Positions 47,167 to 59,950 of a stretch of 64,000 nt of DNA are shown here, piece after piece. Below the pieces are notes generated by a model. That model ran no database searches. It had not been told where the DNA came from and saw only the letters and a list, made by a program, of their open reading frames with translations. The position numbers and the translations under genes are program-made. This DNA comes from Xanthostigma xanthostigma. Taxonomy: Eukaryota; Arthropoda; Insecta; Raphidioptera; Raphidiidae. Every line of letters starts with the position of its first letter. The first letter of the stretch is position 1. Location of the stretch: NCBI GenBank assembly GCA_963575645.1, contig OY754469.1, positions 14,464,001 through 14,528,000 on the forward strand. Reading direction: 5' to 3'.

Positions 47167-48568
47167 TTATATATTCTACAGTTGCTCTTGTGAATTTATT
47201 TATGTGTTTGTTTATTAACCTTTTGTGAAGTATTTAATTGTAAAACATTAAAGTTAGTGGAAGTTTTGTGTGCAATTGGGTTAGGATAAAACTTTATTAT
47301 TTTGTGAAGTTTTGTTTTATGACGTTTACACTAACGCCATCTGTCGGATTTTCCGGTGAACGTCACAATATTCAACAAAAATACCAAGGAGTATAGTGCA
47401 GTGTGTATTTATTCTTCAACTAGCTATTTTACCTGATAATTTGGTTAATGGTGAATTGAAAGTAAATTTTATTGTAACGAATAAATTTGTTCCAAGATTA
47501 GTACAAATATTAAGAGCACTGTGGTTGAAAAATAAAAAATATAGAACTGTTGTGGTAAGAAGTAACTATAGGTACTATATTTTTTATCCAAGATTAGTAA
47601 TTTAATAGTGTTTGATGAATATGGCGACGGGGATAAAATATCCCGTCCAACAATATGTGCAGCCCGGACAGCGGTCTGTCCGTCGAGAAATGCAAACCAA
47701 TTGAATCCACTCTCAGCTTCATGCATGAGTGCTGCGCCCCCACCGCCTCAGCCCCATTGCATGAAGCTGTTAGCAGCTGCACCTTATTATATTAGCTTAT
47801 ACTATCTAATGCCAGTCTACTACTACTGACTATCCTATCTTACATTGAACCGATATATCCACTAGTTTTTGTTCTGATGCGCCGTCTTTTGTTACAACCT
47901 AACCTTCCACAACATGCTGTCGAATGAACAAAAAAAAAAACTTTTTTTGTTTTTCCGTTTACTTAATGTCGAGCGTACATAGCACCACTCTAATTAATAA
48001 GTTAATAAGATTAAACGATATTTGCACAACGGGCTATGAATCTTCAATTTTATTTTACTATGAAGAAAACTTGTTGAGTTAGTATTAAGTATTTATAAAA
48101 TAGTACCCTAGAGCCTTAGACTGTAATATTGTTTTTCAGAGAAAACATGGTTTCTGCATACCCCTCTATAAAACAGTTGCTTTTCATAATAACACATTTA
48201 ACACTAGTGCTGTAAAGTTACTCAAAGTAAAAGAAACGTATTGCGCTACCACTTCCAAAGTAAAAACGCGTCAAACCGCATGCCAATACAACGCAGCCCC
48301 CACTATTAGAAAAAAACTTATTTAAAGTTAAAACAGTGAATTATCTTAAAATTAAGTGAAAATCAGCTATTATTTTTATTATTGTGGTTTTTAAGCCCGG
48401 AAACCACGAAGATTTAGATGCATTTTCAATTTTGAAACGAGGTATAAACTTCTAGTTTGATATATTTAAGCTTATTACGTTATTCAAAGTTCTGCAAAAA
48501 GTAAGTTTACACGTTATGGAATGTAAAACGTGTCTACACAATTTTTCTACAATCTCAAATGTCTGAAT

Positions 48569-49102
48569 CATCGTTGCCAGTTTTTTTTGGAACTCTTTGA
48601 GTGAAAACAGCGGGATTCTTTCGTCGAAAGCAGGACATAGTAAAAAAACGTATATAATCAGAAGTTTTAAAATATCTATTTATCTTTTTATTTGAATTAA
48701 AATTACGATTACGTGACAATAGATAGCAAAAATAGCCATAGAAAATGTATTTTAATAAAAATATAATATTTTAAATCAGATTTACCCTATCGTTAAATAG
48801 TTGAGTCTTATTCGTCTTCAGAATATATAAAAAAAAAACAGAAATCAAAATCAAAAAAGTTTTATTCATTAGAAAAATATGGCGTTTCAAACAATAGTCT
48901 GTAGAGTGAGTGTTACAAATTGCAACTTACAATAAGAGAATAATTATTTATAAGAATTACTTATTCATAATATTTCTGTGAAGATTTAACTTCTTTTAAA
49001 GTTATCCCCGAAAAGCGGGACTGAGCCTGTCCCGCGCGGGACATTTAATTTTGATTAAAAAATCGGGACGTCCCGCCAAAATCAGGACGTCTGGCAACGC
49101 TG
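48569..49102. mobile_element. hAT MITE, CAGCGTTGCCAG family, short copy
   Basis: 534 bp with 8-bp duplication GTCTGAAT at 48561-48568 and 49103-49110. Left terminus CATCGTTGCCAG has one substitution; right terminus is CTGGCAACGCTG. Colinear with the 769-bp copy at 20849 but lacks internal segments. Confidence 0.92.
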
Positions 49103-49780
49103 GTCTGAATGGAGTTTTGTTTAAGGTTTTTAACTCTTTGGTGTAAGGTAGTGCCAAGAAGAAAGTACTGATATACGTTTGGCAATCGACTTAAGATTTT
49201 TTGAACACTCGTTATCAACTAATTAATTTTATTTTATTTCTTATTATAACCTGTTTTTTTTTGTTGTAAATTTTCAAGTAGGAGCTCATCAAACAAAGTG
49301 GTCACGTTTTACAAAATAAATTAACTATATTTGTGGATGGAATAAGACTCTGTAGACGTTGTTTTTATATTTTCACGTTGCTATGGCAATAACATGTTTT
49401 CAATACACTCTAATATAATTAATCAAAAGAAAACCAATAAAGTTTTTCAATGGAACGTCGATTTTCGCGACGGCTACTGAATACAGTTTTTTTCTTATCC
49501 GTGAAGAAAAGCAAAGAAAATTTGTGAGACGATATAATGAAAACTTTTACATACTTAAAACGGTGCTTCCCCCGACGGAGAATCTTTTTTTAGTTTATTC
49601 ACATTAAAAATATATAGGTATAAATTGACGAATAAATTGCTGCCCGTTGTTCTCGATTCCGAATAAAGAAAGGTACTTCAAGGCAATCTAACATTTTTCA
49701 CTGTGAAAAAGCGTGTCGCGCCATACGCACGACCGAAGTAAAACTTCATTCGTAAACTTATTATTCTAAACGTGGAAATT

Positions 49781-50275
49781 GTTATACAGATTGTATCAAA
49801 TCAAAACAGTCCATAGAACATTCTGTGTGTAAGACAGAGACGATATTATATAAAGCACTAAAGCAGTAAGTAAGAATGAGATAAATGATCGCTAATAGTT
49901 ACTGTGGTTATACAATCTGATAGTATCGTTTTTGTTTTCTACAGTAAAAATCACAATTTTATCAAATGTCAGTATTCACTAGTGAAATTATTGATAAAAT
50001 GGCTATTTATACTGTTCGGGAAAAAATCCAAATAATTAAATGGTTTTATGGTGGTAATTCAACCGCCAACATAATAAATTTATTTGTAGTTGTTTTAATT
50101 GATAAATTGGTAAAAAGATTTACAGTGTACGTAATTATTTATTTACGTAACTACAGTAACTATATTAGCGATCATTTATCTCATTCTTACTTACTGCTTT
50201 AGATCTTTATATATCGTCTCTGTCTTACACACAGAATGTCCTATGGACGGTTTTGATTTGATACAATCTGTATAC
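49781..50275. mobile_element. Inverted-repeat element with a helix-turn-helix-like coding scrap
   Basis: Arms of about 125-130 bp (49781-49912 and 50151-50275) mirror AGCAGTAAGTAAGAATGAGA and ACAGAGACGATAT. Between them, on the plus strand, MAIYTVREKIQIIKWFYGGN followed by STANIINLF (about 49984-50085) resembles the N-terminal helix-turn-helix of arthropod DDE transposons. It then runs into unrelated residues. Likely a deleted transposon keeping its first codons. Confidence 0.5.
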
Positions 50276-50281
50276 TTTTTT

Positions 50282-50990
50282 AGGGTTCCGTACCTCAAAA
50301 GGAAAAAAAGAACCCTTATGGGCTATGTGCAAGGAGGCGGAGTTACAAATTTTTCGATACGAGCGTTTGTGGTGAGCACTAGGGGAAACTTCAATCTCAA
50401 ATTTTCCGTATGTCAGTGAGCAATGTTTATTAAATGTGAAAAGAGTTATAATTTTATGAAGTTTTTTAATATTACAAAGAAAACATGGGCAAAACTAAGC
50501 GATCTTGAAATGCTCGATGTGTTCCGGGCTGTTGCGCTGGTGGCGAATTAAGTAAAATAAAGACCATTGGCACCATAATTTGACGTTCCGCTGTCAGTGT
50601 AAACAAATTAATTATTTATATATTGTACGTCATAATTGATAAACATATAATTCTCACATACCTTTTATGTTACGCTATTTGTATAATGGTTTACAATCTG
50701 AATTTTATGGTACTTATACAAAATTAACATTAGTTTTCATTATAACATTTTTTTTGACACATCGTGGCCAACTAGAGTTTTTGACTTATCACCATAGAAA
50801 CATGTCGCGATTTCCATAAAAAGTGAGTTCAATAATTCTGTATTACCCACTAGCGGCGCTAGTTGGCATCGTGCACACAGCCTATAGGATCACTTTGTTG
50901 TCAGTCTCTCAAAACTCTTGGAAATCAATACACCTATAAGGTATTTCCCGTTGACCTAGAATCATGAAATTTGGCAAAGAGCAATGTCTT
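50282..50990 (+). repeat. Dispersed repeat family E, copy 2
   Basis: Starts GGGTTCCGTACCTCAAAAGG and matches 44876-45430 in order. It has an insertion of about 120 bp (about 50600-50725) not present in copy 1. Confidence 0.65.
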
Positions 50991-51285
50991 ATAGCACAAT
51001 TAGTAAAGAGACAAATTCGAAAACCGTAAATTTACATCACAAAAAAAAATGTTTTTAAACCGCAACAACATGCTACGTTGCACGTATACAGTAACAGTTC
51101 TAATACAAAACAAGCGTGCGCTATACCGGTGCGTTTATACAGCACAATATGAGAACTCTCGCATACAACACGGTACGATAAGTAGACCAGATGTAGCCTC
51201 GAGGTACAATACAATTCAGAAGTCCATCTGAACTCGCTGCAATTACACGCTTAGTTGGCAAACTGACCGCGGCCTTTGTCTATAC

Positions 51286-51912
51286 TCTATACTAATATAT
51301 AAAGCTGAAGAGTTTGTTTGTTTGTTTGTTTGTTGTTTGAACGCGCTAATCTCAGGAACTACTGGTTCAAATTGAAAAAAAAATTTTTTGTTGGATAGCT
51401 CATTTATCGAGGAACGCTATAGGCTATATAAAATCAGGCTACGACCATCAGGAGCGGAGCATTAATGAAAAATGTTCCAAATGTATCTAAAAAATAAGCT
51501 TCTATTCAGGTGAAATGCACTAACTAAGTATATACTCATATTAGCGATGTAAGAATACAACGCCGGCTAGCGCAATCGGTAGAGCACAAGACTGTCAATA
51601 CCAGGGTCGTGGGTTCGAGCCCTACGTTGGGCGAATGCATTTTTATTTTTTTTATTTTCTACATTGCTTTCTTCTAAGGCTTACATTAAAATTTATTTTA
51701 ATTTAATTTAATTAATTAAAAAAAATTATTAGTGAAAAAAAGTATAAATACTGCTTTTTATCGACAAAAAATTGTGAACGGTAACTCCGATCATCATGAA
51801 ATTTAGACACAACATTCATCTCGGTAAACTAATATGAATGTGTAATACTCAAGTTCCTTCCTTCCCCATTCGTTCTTTTACACCCGGGTGAAACCGGACG
51901 GGACCGCTAGTA
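51286..51912 (+). mobile_element. Composite retroelement/SINE with tRNA-Lys-like head
   Basis: 51300-51510 has (GTTT)n and the GAACGCGCTAATCTCAGGAA block common in insect genomes. 51561-51633 is a tRNA-Lys-like head with A box TAGCGCAATCGG and B box GGTTCGAGCC, but the acceptor and anticodon stems are mispaired and the anticodon region is altered, so it is not a working tRNA. The tail 51720-51912, ending GGACGGGACCGCTAGT, is nearly repeated at 61510-61716. Confidence 0.65.
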
Positions 51913-52779
51913 ATATTATAAAGAGGTAAAGCTTGTAAGTTTAAATGTAGGAGGTAATTCCGAAACTACTCACCCGATTTCAAAATTTTTACCACCAATA
52001 TTAGAAATAGACCTTCAGGATGGACATAAGCTATATATATTATCGTGTTAAAAGAAAAGCGCTTTCCGTGGAGACGATTTTGCAACACAAGTCGACGAAA
52101 AAACAGTGTCAAATCTACAAATTTGGGCGAAGCCGGACCGGGCCGCTACTATGGAGTAGTATTTCGAGTCGGATGCGTCACTGTTGTTACAAAACAAAGG
52201 ATATTTTGGAACTAGTCTTTTTGCGAAGCTGAAACATGTTGTTACCTACTGTTACATCAAAAAACTCGGGTCGCAGTGCGAAACCCTGCCGACAATATAG
52301 TGTATTTGCTTTTATAGGCAGTGTGGCTGTATTATATGAATTTAACTTTGTTTTTGGACAAAATAAAGAAAATTACCCCTTAATACACCCCTTAAAACAA
52401 CATTTTTTTACTTAATTTCAATACTATATATCAATTCAACATCTGTACCAAATTATATACACCCTTCAGCATGTAAATCCATATCGGTAAACTTGCGTTT
52501 TCATAAAATTTGTAAGTCCGGTCCTGTCGGGCCGATTTTTTTAAAATTTTAGCAGTACATTTTAATAATTACTAAAGGGTTAAATTTTAAATTTGAAACG
52601 ATTCTGATAATTTTTTCGGTATTTTTGGGCCCGAAAACTTTTTTCAACCCCTAAATACCACCCTTAACATGGCCCGATTGGGCCCATTTTAAATAGGCTT
52701 CGTGCGGTAATGGATTCCAACGTGTGGACCAAATTTCGTTTAAATCGATTAAGTCTGTCGAGAGTTATCGTGCTAACAC

Positions 52780-52791
52780 ATATATATATAT

Positions 52792-52846
<55 letters not shown>

Positions 52847-52853
52847 TATATAA
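52780..52853. repeat. (TA)n microsatellite
   Basis: Almost uninterrupted TA repeat of about 74 bp, with single interruptions. Confidence 0.95.
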
Positions 52854-53383
52854 ACATTTCCAAAAATGGTGCCAAACTTCTTAGAAAGTTATGAAACGTC
52901 GAGAAATTTTGGTCCGACCTCTAGGTCCCGCCATCCGACCGACGCCAATAGTGTAAGTGCCTTATGGCAAATACACTAAAAATATAACAAATTCCCATTT
53001 CTATAATATTTTGGTTATGTTTTGTTGGTAATTCATCACGAATCATTGTTTAAGCAAAAGGAAGAAACAAAACAGCAGAGTGCGGTCGAGCGAGTCAACC
53101 AATAGAGAGAAGCCGGTGTGTTTTATTCATTTACCTAAACAAATTAGACCGGTGCGTCAGGTTTCGGTATTTCCCCGGCGGTTACACTATCATGTAAGTG
53201 GCTTTGAGTCGAACGCACATCGACAAATCATGCACTGAACGATAGACTCGACTAATCCTCTAAGTCTAAAGTTTTCGGCATCTTAGTTGTACTTTGATGA
53301 ATGTAACTTATATTTAGAATTCACTGCCACCAAGTTAGATTGATTCGGAATGGAATATGTAGAGCAGGAGTGTCAGACTTTTT

Positions 53384-53970
53384 GAAGTAAAACTTCTTTA
53401 GGCACGCTTGACTTGGGGAGTAAGCTGATAAATGCCTGACGAAATCGTTTACGGAAGTGCATCATCGCGACGGTGCGTGATCGTTCGAGGCGAAAGGAGT
53501 TGAGAAGGAGATATAAGTCAGTGAGTGCGATAAATACGGAGCATTAAGTTGGGAGGGAGATATAAGTTAGTGAGTGCGACAAAGGCGGAGCATTAATACA
53601 ACTATTTGACGTTTAAAATGAAAACAATTGTTTTTTTGTATCAAAAATACAACATTTTAATCGAATTTTGCTGCATTTCGTAACGGGAAATAATATAGTT
53701 TAGTTAATAAATCCTTTTAAATAAAATTTATAAATTATGCTAATAAATATCTATATATACATATTTTGCATATTAATTAATCAAAAATTATATTTTGTAG
53801 ATATGTGCTACAGAGTGAGGTTATATTATTGTGTTCGATAAACTTTGAGACGAACCGACTGCATATTATTGTTCGTTTATGAATTTAACATGAGCAAATT
53901 TGAGGTATTTACGCATTATTCTTAATAAATATATTTAAAATAATTATGCGGCAGGAAGAAGTTTAACTTC
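53384..53970. mobile_element. GAAGTAAAACTTC-bounded element, copy 2 (opposite orientation)
   Basis: Left end GAAGTAAAACTTC followed by TTTAGGCACGCTTGACTTGG; right end GAAGTTTAACTTC followed by AGTCGTGTGGTCTAAAGC, the complement of the left flank of copy 1. Interior differs from copy 1. Confidence 0.6.
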
Positions 53971-54696
53971 AGTCGTGTGGTCTAAAGCACACTCGCTTTT
54001 TTCTAAATGGCAATTTATAACATTTAGGGTGTGTTAGCGGGCCTATGTCTAAACTAAAAACTTAAACACATACTAAATTGAAATCTTTATTTAGTTTAAA
54101 TCAATTTTCATATGAAGGTAAATTATCTTGAGCTTGAGGATCCAGACACGTGAGGTCTCTTGTTTTTGATAAACTCATTGATTTCAGGTGTCTAAAATCC
54201 TCACTGGATAGATTCTGGTCGCGGGCCCTATTGAGATGGCTGAGAGCCGGATGCGGCTCGCGGGCCGTATCTTTGACATAACTGATGTAGAGTATAGAAA
54301 ACATTGAACGAAAAGGTCTGATTGTTTTTATTAAAAATAATTAAAAATGTTTAAACATGTTGATTATACAGTGTGTCCCCGGATTGAGTTCACAATAGGT
54401 GAGATTGACCAAAAATTTTCGAATTGAAATTTCATATTTAGGGATTCCGCCCTGCTTGGTCTGAAACTTATTTTTAGTTTACTTTCGATTTTTTTAAATC
54501 AAGTAGGCCTTTACAGTTGAGCAAAATCTCTTTTCGTGTTAGGTAAAGTACCTTTTCCGTTCATAGTACGCCAAAAAGTCACTAAGAAAAGTTGTTCACA
54601 ATGAAAAATTATGGCGTTATGCAAATTTTCAGAATGATCGACCTACTTTGATAATAGAAGTAGAAAAATATTTATTAACGATTACATGATAAATCT

Positions 54697-55488
54697 TATA
54701 GGCCCCACTCACGATCAAACTTCATGCCACAGTTCAGTGTTCAGTGAAGTTGGACCGATTAATCGAAAGACTGACTGGCACCACACACAGTTCATGCAAA
54801 CTGCTCAGTTTTTAAAATTTTTTGTGTTCAGTTTGGTTCAGTTGTTGGCATACACTCGTTGAGTATAGATATATAAGATATATTATATTATATACACCCT
54901 ATAATATTATACTATAGAGTATAGTTCATTAATAAGAACTAAATGAGTAATTTAAATGGTGAGGATTGGCTGTTCATAGCTATAGGATTGTATTTAAAAC
55001 AGAGAAATAAGAAAAAAAAGAAGAATATGGGTGAAAAATTGGTTAGAAATGCGTGATTCAAGAATTCATGTTTATTTGATTAATGAATTACATCTTGAGC
55101 CGCTTGATTGCAATAATTATTTACGAATGGATGAATTAACTTACAATTATTTACTGGAATTAGTTACCCTATTTATTAAGAACCAGGACACAAATATGCG
55201 AAAATCTATTTCTGCACAAGAAAGGCAGCAACATTGAGATTTTTGGCTTCTGGTTGTACAAAACACAGAACTCCAAAAACTGAACTGAAAAAAACCCACA
55301 CACACAGCAGTTTACTTGAACACTGAACACTGAAGTCGTTCAAAAATCAAGATGCATTTGATGAGTTCATGCTTGACTTCAGTGTTGGTTTCAGTGTTTA
55401 TTTGTCCCACACACTATCATGCTTCACTGAACTATAAGTTTGAACACTGAACTGTTGCATGAAGTGTGATCGTGAGTGGGGCCTATAG
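54697..55488 (+). mobile_element. Nested PIF/Harbinger-type element
   Basis: Terminal inverted repeats TAGGCCCCACTCACGATCAA (left) and its near complement at about 55460-55488. Inside it is the transposase remnant at 54990-55260. Because both arms of the outer element remain intact around it, it inserted later. Confidence 0.75.
54990..55260 (+). pseudogene. PIF/Harbinger DDE transposase, N-terminal remnant, frameshifted
   Basis: Reads RRIWVKNWLEMRDSR, then the FxxLL-type segment (YLRMDELTYNYLLELV) and KNQDTNMRKSISAQERQ up to 55237. One base out of frame it continues LRFLASG (about 55234-55256), the usual next motif of Harbinger transposases (ERLxxTLRFLATG). The catalytic core is missing. An ATG-led frame from 54943 joins only out of frame. 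Confidence 0.75.
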
Positions 55489-57431
55489 ATGAGAAAACAG
55501 GGTGATTAGAAATGTTCAAATTAACATTCAAATTTTTACAGTTTAGCGATTGTTTTTCAAAACAAAACAAAACAAAGTGAATTTTATCAAAGTAGGCCGA
55601 TCATTCTGAAAATTCACATAACGCCATAATTTTTCATTGTGAACAACTTTTCTTAGTGACACTTTTGCGTACTATGAACAGAAAAGGTACTTTGCCTGAA
55701 ACGAAAAGAGGTTTTGCTCAACTGTAAAGGCCTACTTGATTTAAAAAAATCGAAAGTAAACTAAAAACAAGTTTCAGACCAAGCAGGGCGGAATCCCAAA
55801 ATATGAAATTCCAATTCGAAAATTTTTGGTCAATCTCACCTATTGTGAACTCAATCCGGGGACACACTGTATAATAGTAGGTATCATATTTTTTGCACGC
55901 ACCTCCTAAAAAATAGCTGGTTTTCACTTTATTTTCAAAATGTTTGAATTTACTTTTGAGCCCTTCTAAGTTATTAAAAAAAAAACTGATTGGGCAAATT
56001 CTGTTGCACGAAATTTATGTTAAATTTTCTCCTCTTTCGTTTAAGATAGGTTTCGAACCGATCTGATTTAAATTGAGCGAGTTATAAGCGAAAAACTTCG
56101 TTTTTCTTAAATTCATCCCCTCTGGGGCGAAAATTCAAAAATCGGGCGTCGTTAGAATCTAAGTTACCCGGAGACGAATCGATCAAAAAAAAGTTTTTTA
56201 AAATCGGTTACGGCGTTTGGGCTGTAACCGTGACACAAAAAAGTGGGACGTACAGACAAAGCGAGTGCATATAGGCGCTTTAGCTTACGCTATTCGCCTC
56301 TAAAAACAACAGACAGACAACCATTGTTTTTTATAGAGCTCTGTCAGCCCTACCTTTGTAAGAACCACCATGGTGAATGAACAATGTCATTTCGTGCTGT
56401 TTCGATATCAAACCGACCCAACATGTAGGGACAGTGGTTCCGTTTTCTTGTTTCTCAGTTGGGAATTAGGTTGACTATTACAACTCAAGGGACGAACCTA
56501 TACTTTAAGTTCAGAAATAATTGTCAGTGACTAATTCTTAGTTACTACCAAGCTTAACGGAGCGGCAAAGCAATGAAACAATGCGGAGCATACTCGTTCT
56601 AAGTTTGTCTTATGCATAAAACTGTGCCGCTTACATTGCATTGTGAAGTATTAGCGTGCTTACCATTTAGTAGTCACTGTCTAGAATTTTAGACTGATAT
56701 ATACTTTGTTAGAGGGTAAGATACATGTACCGTGTGTCCATTTTAATGTACTACATTGTAACATGGGATACGCAAACATAACCTTTAACATCATTTCCTT
56801 TACACTCAAATTATGGTTTAAGGTTCAAGATGGCTATCTACCACTAAGTTCTTGGTAGAAGATAGTTAGGATTGTGTTATTTACTATCTACTTGGATAAT
56901 AATATACATTATAGGGTTTTTAACTTAAAAAAAAAGAGATTATATTATACATTTTATTTTTTGTAGGTATTTATATTTGTTCAGCCGTAACTTTATGAGG
57001 GATTGGTCGATTAAAAAAAATTCGACGCCATTCTGTTTAGAAAGCTGACGAATCGATTCTCTATAATTTTTGTAATCGGTTCGGTCGTTTTAACTGACTC
57101 CAAAAAAAGGATTTTTTAAAAATATATTTTACCTTTTATTTCCAGCATTTGCTAACGGATTTTGATGATTTTTTTTCTATTTAACAGGACATACCTTCAG
57201 GATGGTCTCTCATAAGTTTTATTTAAATCGGATCAGCAGTTTCTTAAAAGGAAACCGTAACTGACTCAAACCACTGAACGCATTGAGTTGAAATTTGGCA
57301 CACAGATAGTTATTATGAGGTAGGCATCCGCTAAGAACGGATTTTTGAAAATTTAACCCCTAAAAGGGTGTAACAGGGGTTCAAAATTTGCATGGAGAAA
57401 TCATATTAGATAGATTGGCTTTATGGTAAAA

Positions 57432-57741
57432 CGGTAAATGGATGATATGTTTTCATTGATTTCTCCAAAACTAGTCGGTAGAAATTAAAAAAAAAACTAT
57501 TTAAATTAAAGTTAAAACCTTAATAAATTATTGAAAATAAAAAAAACCCGTTGTGCCCGACTAATTAAAAAGATATTTAATGAAAAAGATTAAATATATT
57601 TTTAATTAGTCGAACACAACGGGTTTTTTTTTGTTTTCAATAATTTATTAAAATTTTAACTTTGATTTAAATAGTTTTTTTTAATTTCATCCGACTAGTT
57701 TTGGAGAAATCAATGAAAACATAATATATCATCCATCTACC
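57432..57741. repeat. Long hairpin, about 140-bp arms
   Basis: Left 57432-57573 and right 57594-57741 mirror ATTGATTTCTCCAAAACTAG and CCCGTTGTG...CGACTAATTAAAA. The right arm has about a dozen substitutions and small gaps. Confidence 0.75.
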
Positions 57742-57772
57742 GAAATATAAAAAAAATCAAGCCTTTTGTTTA

Positions 57773-58475
57773 GGGCTATATTTCACTGGGACACCATGGC
57801 GGCGCAACTAGTCGCGCCACCGTGGTGTCCGTAAGCTACCAAACTAGACACCATACAGACACCAGAGTCGCCACACCCTGCGGCCACAGTATCAAATGCA
57901 TTTAATTTATGTTTACTTTTTTTACTTATGAACCTTTTATCTATGTAGTTAATCTGTATTCCCGTGACACGTCATGTATTTCTTGATGACAATAAATATT
58001 ATTATTATTATTATTAAAAATGGACCTAATTCATTAAGCTCTATTTTGCTCAACGATTTGCTCCTGTGTTCCAAACAAATCTACAACTTCCTCCCAACAT
58101 TTCTTTTTCAAATCTCTTTTGGAATAATCTGATGAGGAATTATCCCAAATTGATGGTCTACTTTGAATTTTGATAATAAACCTTTCTGTATCATACTGCA
58201 ATTAACAAACAAAACACAACAGTTCACAAGTGTTGCGGCTGGACTGGCGGCCGAGTGAGTGAGACACCATACAGCGCTATAGTAATTCGTGGTGGCGCGA
58301 CCAGCCTGGTGGCGCGACCAATATATTCTGTGCATGATGTCTGAGCTGGTCGCTCCGCCAAATTGGTTGCGCAACCAAACTGACACCAGGTGAGTAACTC
58401 TCTATAGAGCTGTATACATTTTGTTGGTAGCGGCGACTGGTTGCGCCGCCATGGTGTCCCAGTGAAATATAGCCC
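57773..58475. mobile_element. PIF/Harbinger-type element with TTA target duplication
   Basis: Terminal inverted repeats begin GGGCTATATTTCACTGGGAC and extend through GGCGGCGCAAC, flanked by TTA at 57770-57772 and 58476-58478. It contains a MADF-domain remnant on the minus strand, the second protein typical of Harbinger elements. Confidence 0.85.
58034..58180 (-). pseudogene. MADF-domain remnant of a Harbinger second open reading frame
   Basis: 49 codons including the stop on the minus strand: FIIKIQSRPSIWDNSSSDYS, then KRDLKKKCWEEVVDLFG. This is the MADF pattern (I..V..rP.lWd.....Y..r..k..aWeei...lg). MADF proteins bind DNA, and in Harbinger elements the partner protein helps bring the transposase to the ends. 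The start is missing, so this is a fragment. Confidence 0.7.
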
Positions 58476-59653
58476 TTAAAGTTGCCTTGGCGCCCGTACT
58501 ACCTTAATCACGTGAATGTCATCAATTTTGAAATTTATTACACTTGAACAACAAAAAAATTCTAAAAAGTCATTGTTAGTTTCGGACTTTTAGTTTTCTC
58601 GTTTTAATTTTAGGTTCAAAGAATATAGTCGCAAAAGCTAGTTATTCATATTTTACTTTGTTTTCTGCGATTTAAAAATTTGTTAAAAGAATCATATGCC
58701 AAGTCATTGGCTTAACTTTTACACTGACGTTTCTAAAGCTACCAAAAAGATAACATTTGAATAGTGATGCCAAACGATAAAGTGTCATGCCATGTACACG
58801 CAGCTTTATACGACCGACGCAGTTCACACTTAGCAAACGTGCTTTACAAAACACATACAAACAAGAGATGCATTGTTCTGTTTGTTTCTATTGTTGTAAA
58901 CATCTTTTTTTCGGGGCAGGCAGTCGGCGCGCGACAATGTTAGTTCCCAGAGGATAATGATGTATTGTTTTGCTCTGCGCATGTCCATTGGTGAGACTCA
59001 CACATCCTGTTTGGATTCCAGAAGCCTTGCATTAATATATCCATGGTTACCGCGTGTTGATATTGGCCACGTTGTCGGAAATTAACAACGCGACAAAAAC
59101 TATATTATAGAAAGAACAATCTAGAATAGAATTTCGACAATGTAAGTTATTTCATTTGTCAGTATTAATATTTTTACAGTGTTGTCGCATCTTGCTTGTC
59201 ATGTAGCATGCAATATGTGCTCAAGTTTCGTCAAAAGTTAAAAAATATTATTGTAATGAGTGCAAAAAGTAAAACATAGCCTACTTGTTTCTTGCTATGA
59301 AACGTTTAATTTTTTCACCTATTTTTCTTTTGTTAAAAATTTATTGATACTGAAAATTGTTTGTTTGTATATTATTTTTATTTTGTCTCTTTATATGTAA
59401 TTAGTAGGCAGGTCCAATTTAAGAAACCACTGGTCCAATTAAGGAGCCTGGTTTCCTAAATTGGACTTTTGCAAGCGTTTTTATTTTGTGTTAAATAAAA
59501 TATCTACAATTATTTTTGACATATTTTGTCGATTTTTTTGGAAGATGATCATGAACTGCACTTTGAGGCACTATAGTCAAATTATCCGAAATTTTTGTTA
59601 TTTGACCCCCAGAAATTCAAATTAAAAAATGGTCCAAATTAGGCGTCTCTCCC

Positions 59654-59692
59654 CTATGTACGTACGTATGTACGTACGTACGTATGTACGTC
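59654..59692. repeat. Tetranucleotide (GTAC)n/GTAT microsatellite
   Basis: Alternating GTACGTAC and GTATGTAC units, about 39 bp. Confidence 0.85.
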
Positions 59693-59950
59693 ACGACTCT
59701 ACAGATCGCAATTTTGGTCGGATCCCCTTGGGTTATATTTTATTCACTTTGTTTACTATCAGACCAGAACCCTATTTAAATTCACTAAAATGTGTTCAGT
59801 AGTTTAATTTTTATAAACAGTTTTTTTTATTATTTTTGACAGCTAATAGTTAAAATAAAAAAACAAAAATAATAAATATACTCAATTAATGTAGTATGAT
59901 ACGTAAAATAACTGCTACACTTCTATACCATAATAACAAAGGCGTTGTAC

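Larger units (their letters stand above)
54369..55869. mobile_element. 1.5-kb TA-flanked element with about 300-bp inverted repeats (host of nested element)
   Basis: Starts CAGTGTGTCCCCGGATTGAG; the right end is its complement, with TA on both flanks (54367-54368 and 55870-55871). Arms run to about 54660 and from about 55570. TA duplication and CAGTG termini suggest a Tc1/mariner-type fold-back element. A PIF/Harbinger remnant occupies the centre. Confidence 0.85.

Noticed and set aside
51561..51633. tRNA-Lys gene
   Set aside because: Acceptor stem has mismatches, anticodon stem does not pair and the anticodon is altered; flanks match SINE/retroelement tail. Treated as a tRNA-like head.
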